A stretch of 64,000 bases of DNA from CBDUVZ01 sp965370805 (GTDB lineage Bacteria > Hydrothermota > Tepidihabitantia > Tepidihabitantales > Tepidihabitantaceae), in contig CBDUVZ010000001.1 of assembly GCA_965370805.1 (NCBI GenBank), forward strand, positions 16,152-80,151. Direction: 5' to 3'. Shown in pieces: positions 1 to 8,131 of the stretch (the first letter of the stretch is position 1; each line of letters starts with the position of its first letter). The position numbers were made by a program, and so were the translations under genes. The notes below the pieces were generated by a model. The model was given only the letters and a program-made list of their open reading frames with translations, had not been told where the DNA came from and ran no database searches.

Positions 1-252
1 GGACAAGATGGGTAGCGCCCACGACAGTTGCTTCCTCACTTGGGCCTCTTCCCGGAATCTCCTGGTTTCCTGTCCCCGGGCATCACAATTCAGCACAAGA
101 TATGGTGACTCCGAAGTCGGGAGAGAAGCCACGGTGAGATGGTAGCTGACATCGTCCATCTCGCTCGAAATCGGCACGGTCCTCCCGGTCGGAACATACT
201 TTGTTGTGCAGCCGAGCAGAAAAGCCAACAACAGCAATGCACATCGCCTCAT
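1..252 (-). CDS. Lipoprotein, C-terminus beyond window edge
   Basis: The minus strand has an open frame from an ATG at 252 to the window edge (84 codons, no stop). The N-terminus is a lipoprotein signal: MRR, a Leu-rich stretch and the lipobox LLGC, with the lipidated Cys at residue 15. The rest has no family I recognise. It starts 8 bp after the stop of the LVIVD-repeat lipoprotein upstream, so the two are probably co-transcribed. Whether it is full-length cannot be seen. Confidence 0.7.
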   Translation of the reverse strand, partial: MRRCALLLLAFLLGCTTKYVPTGRTVPISSEMDDVSYHLTVASLPTSESPYLVLNCDARGQETRRFREEAQVRKQLSWALPILS

Positions 253-260
253 CAACCCTC

Positions 261-1469
261 CTATGGTACGGCCCTGATTACCCGCAGGCCCCCGTCGCCG
301 TCCGCTACAAAGGCGTAGCCCCCGGCCACCGCCACACCACGGGCATCACCCGGGGTGTCGCAATGGCCCACTTCGGACGGGTTCTGCGGGTCGGACACGT
401 CGACCACGCGCAGGCCGTCGTTGTAGTCCGCAACGTAGGCATAGTTCCCGGCCACCGCCACGCCCAAGGCAGAACCCGGGGTATCGTAGAAGCCAACTTC
501 GGACGGATTCTGCGGGTCGGTCACGTCGACCACGCGCAGGCCGTCGTTGTAGTCCGCAACGTAGGCATAGTTCCCGGCCACCGCCACGCCACGGGCATAA
601 TCCGGGGTATCGTAGAAGCCAACCTCGTCCGGATTCTGCGGGTCGGACACGTCAATCACCCGCAGGCCGCCGCCGCCGGCTGCTACGTAGGCGTAGCCCC
701 CGGACACGGCCACGCCAACGGCAAGGCCCGGGGTATCGCAGAAGCCAACCTCGTCCGGATTCTGCGGGTCGGATACGTCAATCACCCGCAGGCCGCCGCC
801 GGCTGCTACGTAGGCGCAGCCCCCGGCCACCGCCACGCCGCGGGCATAGCTCGGGGTGTCGCAGTGGCCCACTTCGGACGGATTCTGCGGGTCGGATACA
901 TCGATCACGCGCAGGCCTGCCGAGCGTGCCGCCACGTAGGCGTAGTTCCCGGACACCGCCACACCACGGGCATCACCCGGGGTGTCGCAGAAGCCCTTTT
1001 CAGACGGGTTCTGCGGGTCGGACACGTCTATCACCCGCAGGCCTGAGTAGCCGTCCGCAACGTAGGCGTAGCCCCCGGCCACCGCCACACCATGGGCATC
1101 ACCCGGGGTGTCGCAGTAGCCGACGCCGTAGACAAACACAGCACTGCAGTTCAGGGTGGTCTCCCGGGAATTGCCACCCTTGTCGCGGGCCTCCGCAACA
1201 AGCTGGTGGGAACCGGGGGAAAGCTGGATGGTGTCGGCGATATCGCCATTTCCATAAGTGGCGACGAGCACTCCGTCGACGTAGAGTTCCACCAACTCCA
1301 GGTTGGCGTCAGTGGCTTCAATCTCGACTCCAACGCGCACCAAAACCGTATCGCCATCTGCCGGCGAAATGAATCTCACCTCCGGCTGCGTGACGTCGAA
1401 GAAGTACTCGCAGCCGGCAAGCAGCAAGAGGATTGAAGCAAAAGGAAGCAAGTAACGGACTGCCTTCAT
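261..1469 (-). CDS. LVIVD-repeat beta-propeller lipoprotein
   Basis: I chose the ATG at 1469 because it gives a clean lipoprotein signal (MKAVRYLLPF then LLAGC, Cys at residue 20); the nine codons upstream in frame look non-coding. About 95 residues follow that resemble an Ig-like/PKD spacer (SPADGDTVLV, ELYVDGVLVA). Then come seven LVIVD-type repeats of about 42 residues, each with DTPG, GVAVAG.YAYVA, GLRVIDVSDPQNP. LVIVD repeats form surface beta-propellers of unknown ligand. The last repeat ends at the stop, so there is no sorting domain and anchoring is by lipid. No enzymatic motif is present. Confidence 0.85.
   Translation of the reverse strand: MKAVRYLLPFASILLLLAGCEYFFDVTQPEVRFISPADGDTVLVRVGVEIEATDANLELVELYVDGVLVATYGNGDIADTIQLSPGSHQLVAEARDKGGNSRETTLNCSAVFVYGVGYCDTPGDAHGVAVAGGYAYVADGYSGLRVIDVSDPQNPSEKGFCDTPGDARGVAVSGNYAYVAARSAGLRVIDVSDPQNPSEVGHCDTPSYARGVAVAGGCAYVAAGGGLRVIDVSDPQNPDEVGFCDTPGLAVGVAVSGGYAYVAAGGGGLRVIDVSDPQNPDEVGFYDTPDYARGVAVAGNYAYVADYNDGLRVVDVTDPQNPSEVGFYDTPGSALGVAVAGNYAYVADYNDGLRVVDVSDPQNPSEVGHCDTPGDARGVAVAGGYAFVADGDGGLRVIRAVP
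264..1121 (-). repeat. Seven in-frame tandem ~126-bp repeats inside the LVIVD gene
   Basis: The repeats encode the seven propeller blades. They are very similar in DNA as well as protein; blades 5 and 6 share almost all bases around YVADYNDGLRVV. Near-identical direct repeats of this length can change copy number by recombination and can collapse in short-read assemblies. Confidence 0.85.
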
Positions 1470-1541
1470 CTGTTTACCCCGTCGGGAAACCGGCATCGAC
1501 AGAGTTGTTGCACTCCACAGATGGATGCAAGCTTCTCGTCC

Positions 1542-2099
1542 TCATTGAGCAGCCTCGTCCTGGACTTCCTGCCAAAGTTCCAACAGCGATTTGCGACGGC
1601 ACCAGTTATTGATGTAGTTCTTGTCCAGTTTTCCGGCCTGAATCCGATAGACCCCCAGGGCATCTGAGTAATGCTTGTCAATATCAGATTTCTTGAACCA
1701 TTCCAGTTTGCTGACGATTACATCCTCGGGCATGGCAATCAGGACCTGAACGTCCTGGTACGGGTAGGCCGTCCGTCTTTGGAACGCCTCGTGGCCGTAC
1801 GCGTCGTCTTTGCGAAGCCAGAAGTCGACCTTCAACCCCGTGTCCTTATGAACGGCGTTGAACATACTGCCTTCCCGTAAAGCGGCTCTGATGGATTCGT
1901 CATCGATGAAGAAGTCCTGCTCGAACAGGGCCTTGACGCGCAAGATGTCCGTGGACGCAATGAGGATGACGATATCAATGTCATGCGTGGCTCGGGGAAC
2001 GCCGTGGTAGCTAACCGCAAGAGCCCCGGTCAGCATATAGGGGATGCCCGCTTCCTGCAGCCGGGCAACGACCTCCAGCCCCAGTGCCTCGAAAGTCAT
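1542..2099 (-). CDS. Nucleotidyltransferase (AbiEii/DUF6036-like)
   Basis: This 185-residue protein has an MNT-type nucleotidyltransferase core: GALAVSYHGVPR at residues 25-36, then THDIDIVI, which carries the DxD metal-binding pair. VDFWLRKDD and a Lys-rich helix (SKLEWFKKS) follow, as in AbiEii/DUF6036-type proteins. Its start overlaps the stop of the 87-residue gene upstream (ATGA), so the pair is translationally coupled. Families of this fold act in toxin-antitoxin modules or RNA/protein nucleotidylation; substrate unknown. Confidence 0.75.
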   Translation of the reverse strand: MTFEALGLEVVARLQEAGIPYMLTGALAVSYHGVPRATHDIDIVILIASTDILRVKALFEQDFFIDDESIRAALREGSMFNAVHKDTGLKVDFWLRKDDAYGHEAFQRRTAYPYQDVQVLIAMPEDVIVSKLEWFKKSDIDKHYSDALGVYRIQAGKLDKNYINNWCRRKSLLELWQEVQDEAAQ

Positions 2100-2359
2100 G
2101 CCCGGTAGCTTTCCTTGAGTTGCTCGCGAACTTCCGGTTCGGACAGACCCGGATGCCGGTGGCGGATGCCGGCAATTACGAGCCGGGTCACGAAGTCGGA
2201 AATCTCGAAGCCGATTCGGAACCGCCGCTCGCCGGTCATCCGGCGCAGGACCTCGGTCTGCCGCGCATTCGGGGGTTCAACATAGGTGCCGGTGTCCACC
2301 CGGGCCGGGCCGCCGCGCGCAGCTACTCGGTTCCTCCCCTGGCGCACTTGACGGTTCAT
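2096..2359 (-). CDS. Small partner protein of the adjacent nucleotidyltransferase
   Basis: An 87-residue protein preceded by a purine-rich ribosome site (GAGGAGAGGA). The C-terminal half, RRFRIGFEISDFVTRLV then AGIRHRHPGLSEPEVREQL, resembles small hypothetical proteins that I recall sitting directly before AbiEii/DUF6036-like nucleotidyltransferases. The first 35 residues are Arg-rich and could be non-coding if translation starts at an internal codon near MTGERR. The ATGA overlap with the next gene argues for a two-gene module. Function unknown; an antitoxin role is speculation. Confidence 0.6.
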   Translation of the reverse strand: MNRQVRQGRNRVAARGGPARVDTGTYVEPPNARQTEVLRRMTGERRFRIGFEISDFVTRLVIAGIRHRHPGLSEPEVREQLKESYRA

Positions 2360-2495
2360 CCAGCCTTCCTCTCCTCAACCTCATGAGTCTTGCATCCATC
2401 CTGCCCCTGATTCCCGGTGTCTGTTCGCAGCAGTAACGCCAGACGCTGAACGCTTGACCCGTAAGGCGTAGAGCGTAGGGCCTCACGCGTTGTCC

Positions 2496-3422
2496 TCATC
2501 TCGACTCAATCAGAATAGATACCGACTTCTCGGAGTAGTTCGCACCCAGTGCGGCCGCCTGCGCGCGCAGGTTCTCAACCACCGAGGCCGGGTACACTTC
2601 CCTCATCGCTCGGTCGGTATCAAGCTCGCGGTCACATGCGACGAACTTCATCACTTCACGTTCACCGCCGCCGTACACGGCAGCACAACTCATCGAGCGT
2701 TTCTGTCCGGCCCGCAACTCACCCGAGTACTGCAGCACGAGTTTCCCGTTCCCGTAGAGGTTCAGGTAATAGACATAGCAGTCCTGGTTGGCCGAGAACG
2801 TCACCTCCACCGTATCTCCTGCGCGATACCTGGCCTTGCTCTCCCGGACATCGAGGCTCAAATCGGAGTTGCTGAAATCCGAGGGCAGGTCGCGGTCGGC
2901 CAGCGCGGCAATCCGCTGCTGTTCTTCCTCGATGAACCGCTCCTCGACTTCACCCAGAACCCAGTAGCGATAGTACGTGTAGTCTCCGCCGCGAGACCGT
3001 TTCTCCCAGTACGTCTCGCGGACTTCGGAGCCCCGTGTGGATATCCGGATTACCGCCTCGGCCTCGGTTATCACCTTGCGCTGGGTCCGGTGCATTTCAT
3101 CCTGCAGCCGTTTGATTTCTTCCTTGTGCACCTCCACCAACAGACTGAAGTCCGCGCCAAGATACTCGGCGTAGCGCTGGAGCATGTCGGAGCCAGCGGC
3201 GGCCCGGGCCGATTTCCGCTTCAGGTCCTGTCCTTCACCGACAAAGCACCTGGCGCCGGGAACCCTGGGAGTTTTGAGTATCCATGAAGGCCGGGAAGGC
3301 GAACTTGTTTCTACCAGGACGTCCCGAGAAGGAGTGGGGTGAGTTCCGATGACAGGACCGGACGCGCACCCCACCCCGAGAACTGCAACAAAGAGTAAAA
3401 GAAGCAGAAGCCCGGGCTTCAC
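2496..3422 (-). CDS. Lipoprotein with LPP20-like and DUF4384-like regions
   Basis: A 308-residue lipoprotein with lipobox GVGC (Cys at residue 19). Residues ~45-190 contain SRPSWI, a GEGQ motif and a long amphipathic helical part, as in LPP20-type proteins. Residues ~200-300 resemble DUF4384: YRAGDTVEVTF, then DCYVYYLNLYGNGKLV. DUF4384 is usually a beta-sandwich of periplasmic or surface proteins. It begins inside the stop of the preceding lipoprotein gene (ATGA). The paired genes probably form an envelope complex; role not known. Confidence 0.75.
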   Translation of the reverse strand: MKPGLLLLLLFVAVLGVGCASGPVIGTHPTPSRDVLVETSSPSRPSWILKTPRVPGARCFVGEGQDLKRKSARAAAGSDMLQRYAEYLGADFSLLVEVHKEEIKRLQDEMHRTQRKVITEAEAVIRISTRGSEVRETYWEKRSRGGDYTYYRYWVLGEVEERFIEEEQQRIAALADRDLPSDFSNSDLSLDVRESKARYRAGDTVEVTFSANQDCYVYYLNLYGNGKLVLQYSGELRAGQKRSMSCAAVYGGGEREVMKFVACDRELDTDRAMREVYPASVVENLRAQAAALGANYSEKSVSILIESR

Positions 3423-4054
3423 TCCTCCACTTCCTCCTTGAGTTCCTGCTCGGCCTTCTTGGATTCCCAGTGCTGCTGGAACACGTCATTGACCCGGTCA
3501 ATCTGGTCCTGGGCCATGTTCCATTCCGTCTGCTTTCTCTTCGTGTAGTCGTTGAACGATTCCATGACCTGCTCATCGGGTAGAAGCAGCTTGGCGAAAG
3601 TCCGGTAGTAGACCTCGCCGGTTGAAGCCGATTTCCACTGCTCGGCGTAGAACTTGACTACTTTGGTCTGCTGGACAACAGCCTGGGAAACCATCTCTGT
3701 GTAGCCGCGAGCCGCTACTGAGGGATTGAACACCCCACTTTCGAGCCCGAGTTCGGACACGATTCTCTCAAACGTCTCCTTGGCCGCAGTCTCCAGGTAT
3801 CTGACCGCCCTGAGTCTTGACTCGCGTTCCGCGTCGTCCCTGGCGCCTTTCTCATCCGCATACTTGTGAGAAAGACCCACGAAGTACTGGATGCCTTCAC
3901 TGACATAGGGCTCCTCGTAGCCCCAGGAAGGCCGGGGACTCTCGGAAGACCAGAGAAGCTGGTCCCCGGTCGGTGCCTTGATGGTCTGCTTCTTTCCGCA
4001 GAAGAGCGTCAAGAGCACAAACGCTGCCACGATGATCTTCAGTGTACGTATCAC
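3419..4054 (-). CDS. LPP20-like lipoprotein
   Basis: A 211-residue protein with a GTG start at 4054 and a strong SD (AAAGGAGG) five bases upstream. The lipobox is LTLFCG (Cys ~19). The motif PRPSWGYEEPYV followed by YFVGLSHKYADEKGARDDA resembles the LPP20/FlgP-like fold, where Ala-rich helices follow a GxA/S motif. The C-terminus is Glu/Lys-rich. It overlaps the next lipoprotein by 4 bp. FlgP-like members act in outer-membrane assembly, but no flagellar genes are visible here. Confidence 0.7.
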   Translation of the reverse strand: MIRTLKIIVAAFVLLTLFCGKKQTIKAPTGDQLLWSSESPRPSWGYEEPYVSEGIQYFVGLSHKYADEKGARDDAERESRLRAVRYLETAAKETFERIVSELGLESGVFNPSVAARGYTEMVSQAVVQQTKVVKFYAEQWKSASTGEVYYRTFAKLLLPDEQVMESFNDYTKRKQTEWNMAQDQIDRVNDVFQQHWESKKAEQELKEEVEE

Positions 4055-4073
4055 TGAACCTCCTTTGCCGGAG

Positions 4074-4101
4074 AAGCTACATCAGCCGCCATTGATGTCA
4101 A
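4074..4101 (-). promoter_or_regulatory. Sigma70-like promoter of the LPP20-like lipoprotein pair
   Basis: On the minus strand TTGACA and TAGCTT are separated by 16 bp. Unlike many promoters in this window it is followed by a short leader with a full SD before the GTG at 4054. Confidence 0.65.
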
Positions 4102-4117
4102 GCCCAAACCTTTGCCC

Positions 4118-4190
4118 CGAGAACCGACATAGGAATCTCACCACAAAGACAGAGGAGACAACCGCCAAGGTCGCCGAGTGCGCCAAGGTT
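4118..4190 (+). repeat. Dispersed intergenic repeat (ACCGACAT / CCGCCAAG type)
   Basis: The words GAACCGACATAGGAATC, CCACAAAG and CCGCCAAG recur in other intergenic gaps (10921-10975, 20925-20970, 28462-28486 and, inverted, 59488-59532). It has no coding frame. Confidence 0.6.
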
Positions 4191-4614
4191 GAGGACCGGA
4201 GCGGAAGCGGATGGGCTGATGTTCTTTGTCCCTGGTGGCGAGTTTCTGATTCCGGGTCGGTTAATCAGCCGGACTGGCGGTTTTGGTATCGGCTGACGCA
4301 TCGAAGTTGGAATCGGAGAGCCGGTCGAACAGAGTATCGGAGAGTAGGTTGGAGTCAGACTCGAAGCGTCCAGCGAACGGCCAATCGAACGGATGTTCGG
4401 ACTGAATCGGGAAGAGTAGAGCGGCGAAGCAAGGGGAGCGATTGCCGAACGTGAACGGGAATGTCGCGACGAAGCAGGAATCGTCCTCAACCCGGACCTG
4501 AGAAGCGGTGGTTCAGGGGAAGAACGTAGGCAACATCCTGGGCGGGGGAGGGGGTTTTAGCGGGAACCGGCTAACAGACTATGAGTGAAGAGGTTACGCG
4601 GTAGTCCGGCTTGT

Positions 4615-4644
4615 GGGCAATGGGACAATATCGTCCCATTGCCC
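4615..4644. terminator. 12-bp perfect hairpin downstream of ribF
   Basis: GGGCAATGGGAC pairs with GTCCCATTGCCC across a 6-base loop (AATATC). It lies 8 bp past the ribF stop, where a terminator of the rbfA-truB-ribF operon is expected. There is no T tract on either strand, so it may be an RNA-stabilising hairpin rather than an intrinsic terminator. Confidence 0.5.
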
Positions 4645-4651
4645 GCCGTCC

Positions 4652-5566
4652 CTATTCTGCGTCTTCGGGCAGGAGGCGGCGGGCTTTTTCGGCGTCGGAC
4701 TGTATCTGGCGGGCCAGGGTCTGCGGGTCGGGGAACTTACGTTCCGGCCGGAGCCGGTCGACGAACTGAATTGTGGCCTGGGACGGCGGGGCGGGCAGGT
4801 CGTAGTCGAACAGGTGGGCTTCGATTGTGCGGGTCTCCCCATGGAACGTGGGTCGGTGGCCGATGTTCAGCACCGCGGGCCGGCGCGTGCCGTGGATATC
4901 GACCAGCACGGCGTAGACTCCGTCCGCGGGGACGAGTTTCTCTTTTTCCGGGACCTGGATGTTGAGGGTCGGGAATCCGATGTGACGGCCGGTTCCGGTT
5001 CCGGTGACCACCCGGCCGCCAAGGCGGTAGTAGCGACCGAGCAGTTCGGACGCGCGCCGGACGTGGCCGAGCAGCAGCCGTTCTCTTATCCTGGTGCTGC
5101 GCACCGGGGCGTCGAAGAGAGTGAATTCAGGCACGACTTCGAGTTCGATGCCCAGGGGCTTGAGTACTCGCTCGAGCAGCGACGTGTCGCCCCGTCCCTT
5201 GTGGCCGAACCGGTGATCGTGACCGGTGACGACCGCGGCCGGTCGGGTGGGCAGGATTTCACGGGCGATGAACTGCTCCGGTTCGGTGCGCCGGGTTGCT
5301 TCGTTGAACCGGACGACCTGGACTGTTTCGACGCCGAGTTCGAGCAGCAGGCCGACTTTCTCCGGAAGCGGGGTCAGGACATAGGTGAAATCCGGATGAA
5401 CCAGTTGGGCCGGGAGCGGGTCGCAGGTGAGCACCGCGGTCGTTGCGTTCAGAGTCGTCGCCAGTTCGTGGGCCCGGGCGAGAATCTGCCGGTGGCCGAG
5501 GTGGACTCCGTCAAAGCTGCCGAGTGCCAGGACCCGCTTGCGGCGCGGGTCGATGTCAGTCGGCAT
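4652..5566 (-). CDS. ribF: Bifunctional riboflavin kinase / FAD synthetase
   Basis: RibF phosphorylates riboflavin to FMN and adenylates FMN to FAD in the cytoplasm. The N-terminal nucleotidyltransferase domain shows GSFDGVHLGH (residues 16-25, ATP site) and TGHDHRFG. The C-terminal flavokinase domain shows GTGRHIGFPTLN, GVYAV and NIGHRPTF. At 304 residues it has the usual length. The start overlaps the 3' end of truB by 11 bp, so the genes are translationally coupled. It is the last gene of an rbfA-truB-ribF operon. Confidence 0.95.
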   Translation of the reverse strand: MPTDIDPRRKRVLALGSFDGVHLGHRQILARAHELATTLNATTAVLTCDPLPAQLVHPDFTYVLTPLPEKVGLLLELGVETVQVVRFNEATRRTEPEQFIAREILPTRPAAVVTGHDHRFGHKGRGDTSLLERVLKPLGIELEVVPEFTLFDAPVRSTRIRERLLLGHVRRASELLGRYYRLGGRVVTGTGTGRHIGFPTLNIQVPEKEKLVPADGVYAVLVDIHGTRRPAVLNIGHRPTFHGETRTIEAHLFDYDLPAPPSQATIQFVDRLRPERKFPDPQTLARQIQSDAEKARRLLPEDAE

Positions 5567-6443
5567 GGATTATCCTCACCGGTTTGACGGCGTCTTCCCG
5601 GACCGCGACCAGGGCCAGGAACTTGCGGTCGGCGGTGACGGCGAGCACGTACTCGGCCGGCGGCGCTTCGGGGTTCCTGATTGTCTGACCCTGGAGCAGG
5701 CGGCGGGCGAGTTCGGGCGAGACCGTGAACCGGGGCAGGTCAGGCAGGGCCTGTTCAATCGGCACCAGGTTTTCGACGATTCGCTCGGGAGCTTTCGGGT
5801 CGAGTATGAGTTGCCGGAGCGGCACCGCTTGTTCGAGAGTGAATCGTCCGGAGCGGGTCCTGGTGAGTCCGGCCAGGGTAGCGTTGGTGCCCGCGGCTTG
5901 TCCCAGGTCCCGGGCCAGGGCCCGGATGTACGTGCCGGCGGAAACCGCAGCGAGAAACCGGACGCGCGGAGGGTTCCATTCGATGAGTTCGAGCTTGTGA
6001 ACAGTGACGCTGCGGGGTTCGGGCTGGACCTTGATTCCTTTGCGGGCCAGCCGGTAGAGTGGAACCCCGTTCCTCTTGAGCGCCGAGAATGCGGGCGGGA
6101 TTTGTTGAATCGGGCCGGTGAACCCGGCAAGCAGGCTGCGGATCTTCTCCTCGGACATGTCCGGAACCGGGCTCTCGGCGATTGCCGTGCCGGAGACGTC
6201 GTCGGTGTCGGTCCGGATACCGAACAGCAGTTCGGCTTCGTATTCCTTGGCGGAGCCGGCAAGGAAGCGGCTTATTTTCGTTGCTTCGCCGACGAGAATC
6301 AGTAGAACCCCGGCGGCAAGCGGGTCAAGGGTTCCGGCGTGGCCGAGCGGAGGGGCGTCGGGGCCCAGGACGGTCTTCAAGCGCCGGATGACGTCATAGG
6401 ATGTCATTCCGGACGGCTTGTTGACGTTCAGGACTCCGCGCAT
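5556..6443 (-). CDS. truB: tRNA pseudouridine-55 synthase
   Basis: TruB makes pseudouridine 55 in the T-loop of tRNAs. The signature NKPSGMTSYDV (residues 8-18) is followed by GHAGTLDPLAAGVL, with the catalytic Asp at residue 40. Later motifs are IPPAFSALK and SAGTYIRALARDLG. The 295-residue length is normal. It begins 6 bp after the rbfA stop and overlaps ribF. Together with rbfA this is the 3' part of the common nusA-infB-rbfA-truB-ribF cluster; infB is absent, because a divergent gene precedes rbfA. Confidence 0.95.
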   Translation of the reverse strand: MRGVLNVNKPSGMTSYDVIRRLKTVLGPDAPPLGHAGTLDPLAAGVLLILVGEATKISRFLAGSAKEYEAELLFGIRTDTDDVSGTAIAESPVPDMSEEKIRSLLAGFTGPIQQIPPAFSALKRNGVPLYRLARKGIKVQPEPRSVTVHKLELIEWNPPRVRFLAAVSAGTYIRALARDLGQAAGTNATLAGLTRTRSGRFTLEQAVPLRQLILDPKAPERIVENLVPIEQALPDLPRFTVSPELARRLLQGQTIRNPEAPPAEYVLAVTADRKFLALVAVREDAVKPVRIIHAD

Positions 6444-6449
6444 CCGCTG

Positions 6450-6854
6450 TCAGGGACTCGGGCTTCCATCAGGCTGCTCCGAAGATGCGGTGTCCTCAGA
6501 TTCGGGCTGAGGCCCGTCGGGAAAGAGGTCGTCGAGGATGGTGCCAACGCGCCGTTCATGATCGAGGGTCTCGTCCCGCTGGAACCGGAGCTCGGGCAGA
6601 TACCGGAGCTTGACATGCTGGTGGAGGTGGCGGCGGATGAATCCGCGAGCATGTTCGAGTGCCTTGAAGCCTTTGTCCTGTTGCTTCGCGTCTCCCAGGA
6701 TGGAGAAGTAGACCGTCGCCGTTTTCAGGTCGCGGCTGACGTGGGCCCGGGTGACGGTCACGAAGCCGACAGCGGGGTCGGCGAGTTCGGTGAGCACGAT
6801 TTCGGCGACAGCGTCCCGGATTGCGTCGGCAACGCGTCGGTCGCGGTATTGCAT
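6450..6854 (-). CDS. rbfA: Ribosome-binding factor A
   Basis: RbfA helps mature the 30S subunit. The core shows RRVADAIRDAVAEIVL, then PAVGFVTVTRAHVSRDLKTA, and an Arg-rich helix (ARGFIRRHLHQHVKL) with LPELRFQRDETLDH, as in the family. A longer frame extends to 7031, but residues before MQYRDRR look non-coding and would overlap the divergent gene. I chose the ATG at 6854 (134 residues) because a TTTACA/TACAAT promoter ends 8 bp before it, which would make the mRNA leaderless. An in-frame ATG at 6878 lies inside that promoter. Confidence 0.88.
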   Translation of the reverse strand: MQYRDRRVADAIRDAVAEIVLTELADPAVGFVTVTRAHVSRDLKTATVYFSILGDAKQQDKGFKALEHARGFIRRHLHQHVKLRYLPELRFQRDETLDHERRVGTILDDLFPDGPQPESEDTASSEQPDGSPSP

Positions 6855-6862
6855 TGCACGGA

Positions 6863-6891
6863 ATTGTAGGCCGCTCATCGCCGGCTGTAAA
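6863..6891 (-). promoter_or_regulatory. Sigma70-like promoter, predicted leaderless rbfA
   Basis: Minus-strand TTTACA, 17 bp, TACAAT; the -10 box ends 8 bp before the rbfA ATG at 6854. It supports 6854 over the upstream ATG at 6878. Confidence 0.65.
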
Positions 6892-6912
6892 GCGGAATCG
6901 CGATGTCCGGGG

Positions 6913-6941
6913 TTGACCTTGCCGGGTTGATTGGCTAGATT
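6913..6941 (+). promoter_or_regulatory. Sigma70-like promoter, predicted leaderless SpoIID gene
   Basis: TTGACC, 17 bp, TAGATT; only 5 bp separate the -10 box from the ATG at 6947. It lies about 20 bp from the divergent rbfA promoter, so the two could influence each other. Confidence 0.65.
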
Positions 6942-6946
6942 CGGGT

Positions 6947-8131
6947 ATGCGCCGGGTACTGCTATTCTGTCTGTTGCCGGTTGTTGCCGGGATGCTTGCC
7001 TGTTGTTGCTACACGTCGGGTGGCGCTTCATACCGGCGAAGAGGGGCCGGTCCGACCGGGCGCGAGCCGACCGTGAGGGTCAGGCTGACCGCGGCCGGTG
7101 CGGCCGCCACGGTGAGTTCGAGCGCCGGGCTGGTGCTTGCCGGCGGCAGGAGCGAGAAGCGGGTCGGTTCCGGGCAGAAGGTGCAAGTCGCATCCGACCG
7201 GGGCGTGGCGGTCACGATTGACGGCAGGCTCTGGCAGCGGGTGAGCGATACGCTCGAATGCCGGGCAGGTGCGGGTGGAGCGATACGGGTCGGCAGCAGG
7301 GAGTACCGGGGCGAACTGCGGGTATTCGTGTCCGGCGGGGAACTGGTGGTGGTGAATGTCCTGCCGCTCGATGAGTATCTCTATGGTGTTGTGCCGTGCG
7401 AAATCGGACCGATCAACCGGCAGACGTTTGAGGCGGTCAAAGCCCAGGCGGTCGCGGCCCGGACGTTCACTATTTCGCGGTTCGCCCGGCGCAAAGGGCT
7501 GGGCCATGAACTGTTCGATACCTTTCGCCGGGACCAGGAGTACCGCGGAAAGGGCCGCGAAACCGAGTTGGGACGTACGGCCGTGGATGACACGCGGGGC
7601 GAAGTGCTGGAGTACGGCGGCAAGGTCATCGAGGCGCTGTACCACGCCAATTGCGGCGGAGTCACGAATAGCGGGTCCCAGCCCTATCTGAAGAGCGTCC
7701 GGGATACGCCCGGACACCGGGGAGGCAGGAGGTCGTTTTGCGCCGGGAGCAAGCATTACGAATGGGGAACTTCTTTCTCAAGGGAGGATTTCGAGAACCG
7801 GCTCGGCAGTCTGGTTGGTACCGGCGGCCGGGTCCGCGTGCGCAGTTGCCGGGCGGAGAAAAAGGGGGAACGGGTTTCGAAGCTGCATTTCGCGACCGAC
7901 CGGGGTCAGTTCACGATCGCGGGGACGGATTTCCGGATGGGGTTGGGACTGAAGTCAACGTTGTTCAAGATGAAGCTCGGCAGGAGCAAAGTGACGCTGA
8001 CCGGTCGGGGCTGGGGGCACGGTTCCGGTATGTGCCAGGACGGTGCTGTTGAGATGTCGCGGAAGGGGTACGGACACCGGCAGATCCTGCTGCACTACTA
8101 CTCCGGGGTGAAAGTCCGTCGGTACTACTAG
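6947..8131 (+). CDS. SpoIID/LytB-domain cell-wall protein
   Basis: A 394-residue exported protein. The N-terminus is a signal sequence (FCLLPVVAGMLAC) with a plausible lipobox. The SpoIID/LytB domain covers about residues 130-394: LDEYLYGVVPCEI, AVKAQAVAARTF, HANCGGVTNSG and GWGHGSGMCQDGA near the end. SpoIID acts as a lytic transglycosylase on peptidoglycan lacking stem peptides; non-sporulating bacteria carry homologues for wall remodelling. The gene ends within the last codon of the convergent pdaD, the two stops sharing the palindrome CTAG. Confidence 0.9.
   Translation: MRRVLLFCLLPVVAGMLACCCYTSGGASYRRRGAGPTGREPTVRVRLTAAGAAATVSSSAGLVLAGGRSEKRVGSGQKVQVASDRGVAVTIDGRLWQRVSDTLECRAGAGGAIRVGSREYRGELRVFVSGGELVVVNVLPLDEYLYGVVPCEIGPINRQTFEAVKAQAVAARTFTISRFARRKGLGHELFDTFRRDQEYRGKGRETELGRTAVDDTRGEVLEYGGKVIEALYHANCGGVTNSGSQPYLKSVRDTPGHRGGRRSFCAGSKHYEWGTSFSREDFENRLGSLVGTGGRVRVRSCRAEKKGERVSKLHFATDRGQFTIAGTDFRMGLGLKSTLFKMKLGRSKVTLTGRGWGHGSGMCQDGAVEMSRKGYGHRQILLHYYSGVKVRRYY

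Larger units (their letters stand above)
4055..4651. other. Long intergenic region with no supported gene
   Basis: Beyond the promoter at its left end and the dispersed repeat at 4118-4190, this stretch is purine-rich (many GGAG/GAACGG words around 4300-4460). It has only a Ser/Arg-rich frame of the kind expected from low-complexity sequence. It ends in the hairpin at 4615-4644. I see no homology-supported gene. Confidence 0.6.

Noticed and set aside
201..1046. 281-residue plus-strand frame with PGHRH repeats
   Set aside because: It is the exact antisense of the LVIVD repeats. The minus frame has a signal peptide and family motifs.
264..1121. Possible CRISPR-like array
   Set aside because: Repeats are 126 bp, contiguous, in frame and encode a propeller; there are no spacers or cas genes.
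3978..4454. 158-residue plus-strand frame in the 4.1-4.6 kb gap
   Set aside because: Ser/Arg/Trp-rich low-complexity product of purine-rich DNA; starts inside the lipoprotein gene on the other strand and has no SD.
6855..7031. N-terminal extension of RbfA (59 residues)
   Set aside because: It would overlap the divergent SpoIID gene and cross both promoters; family members begin near MQYRDRR.
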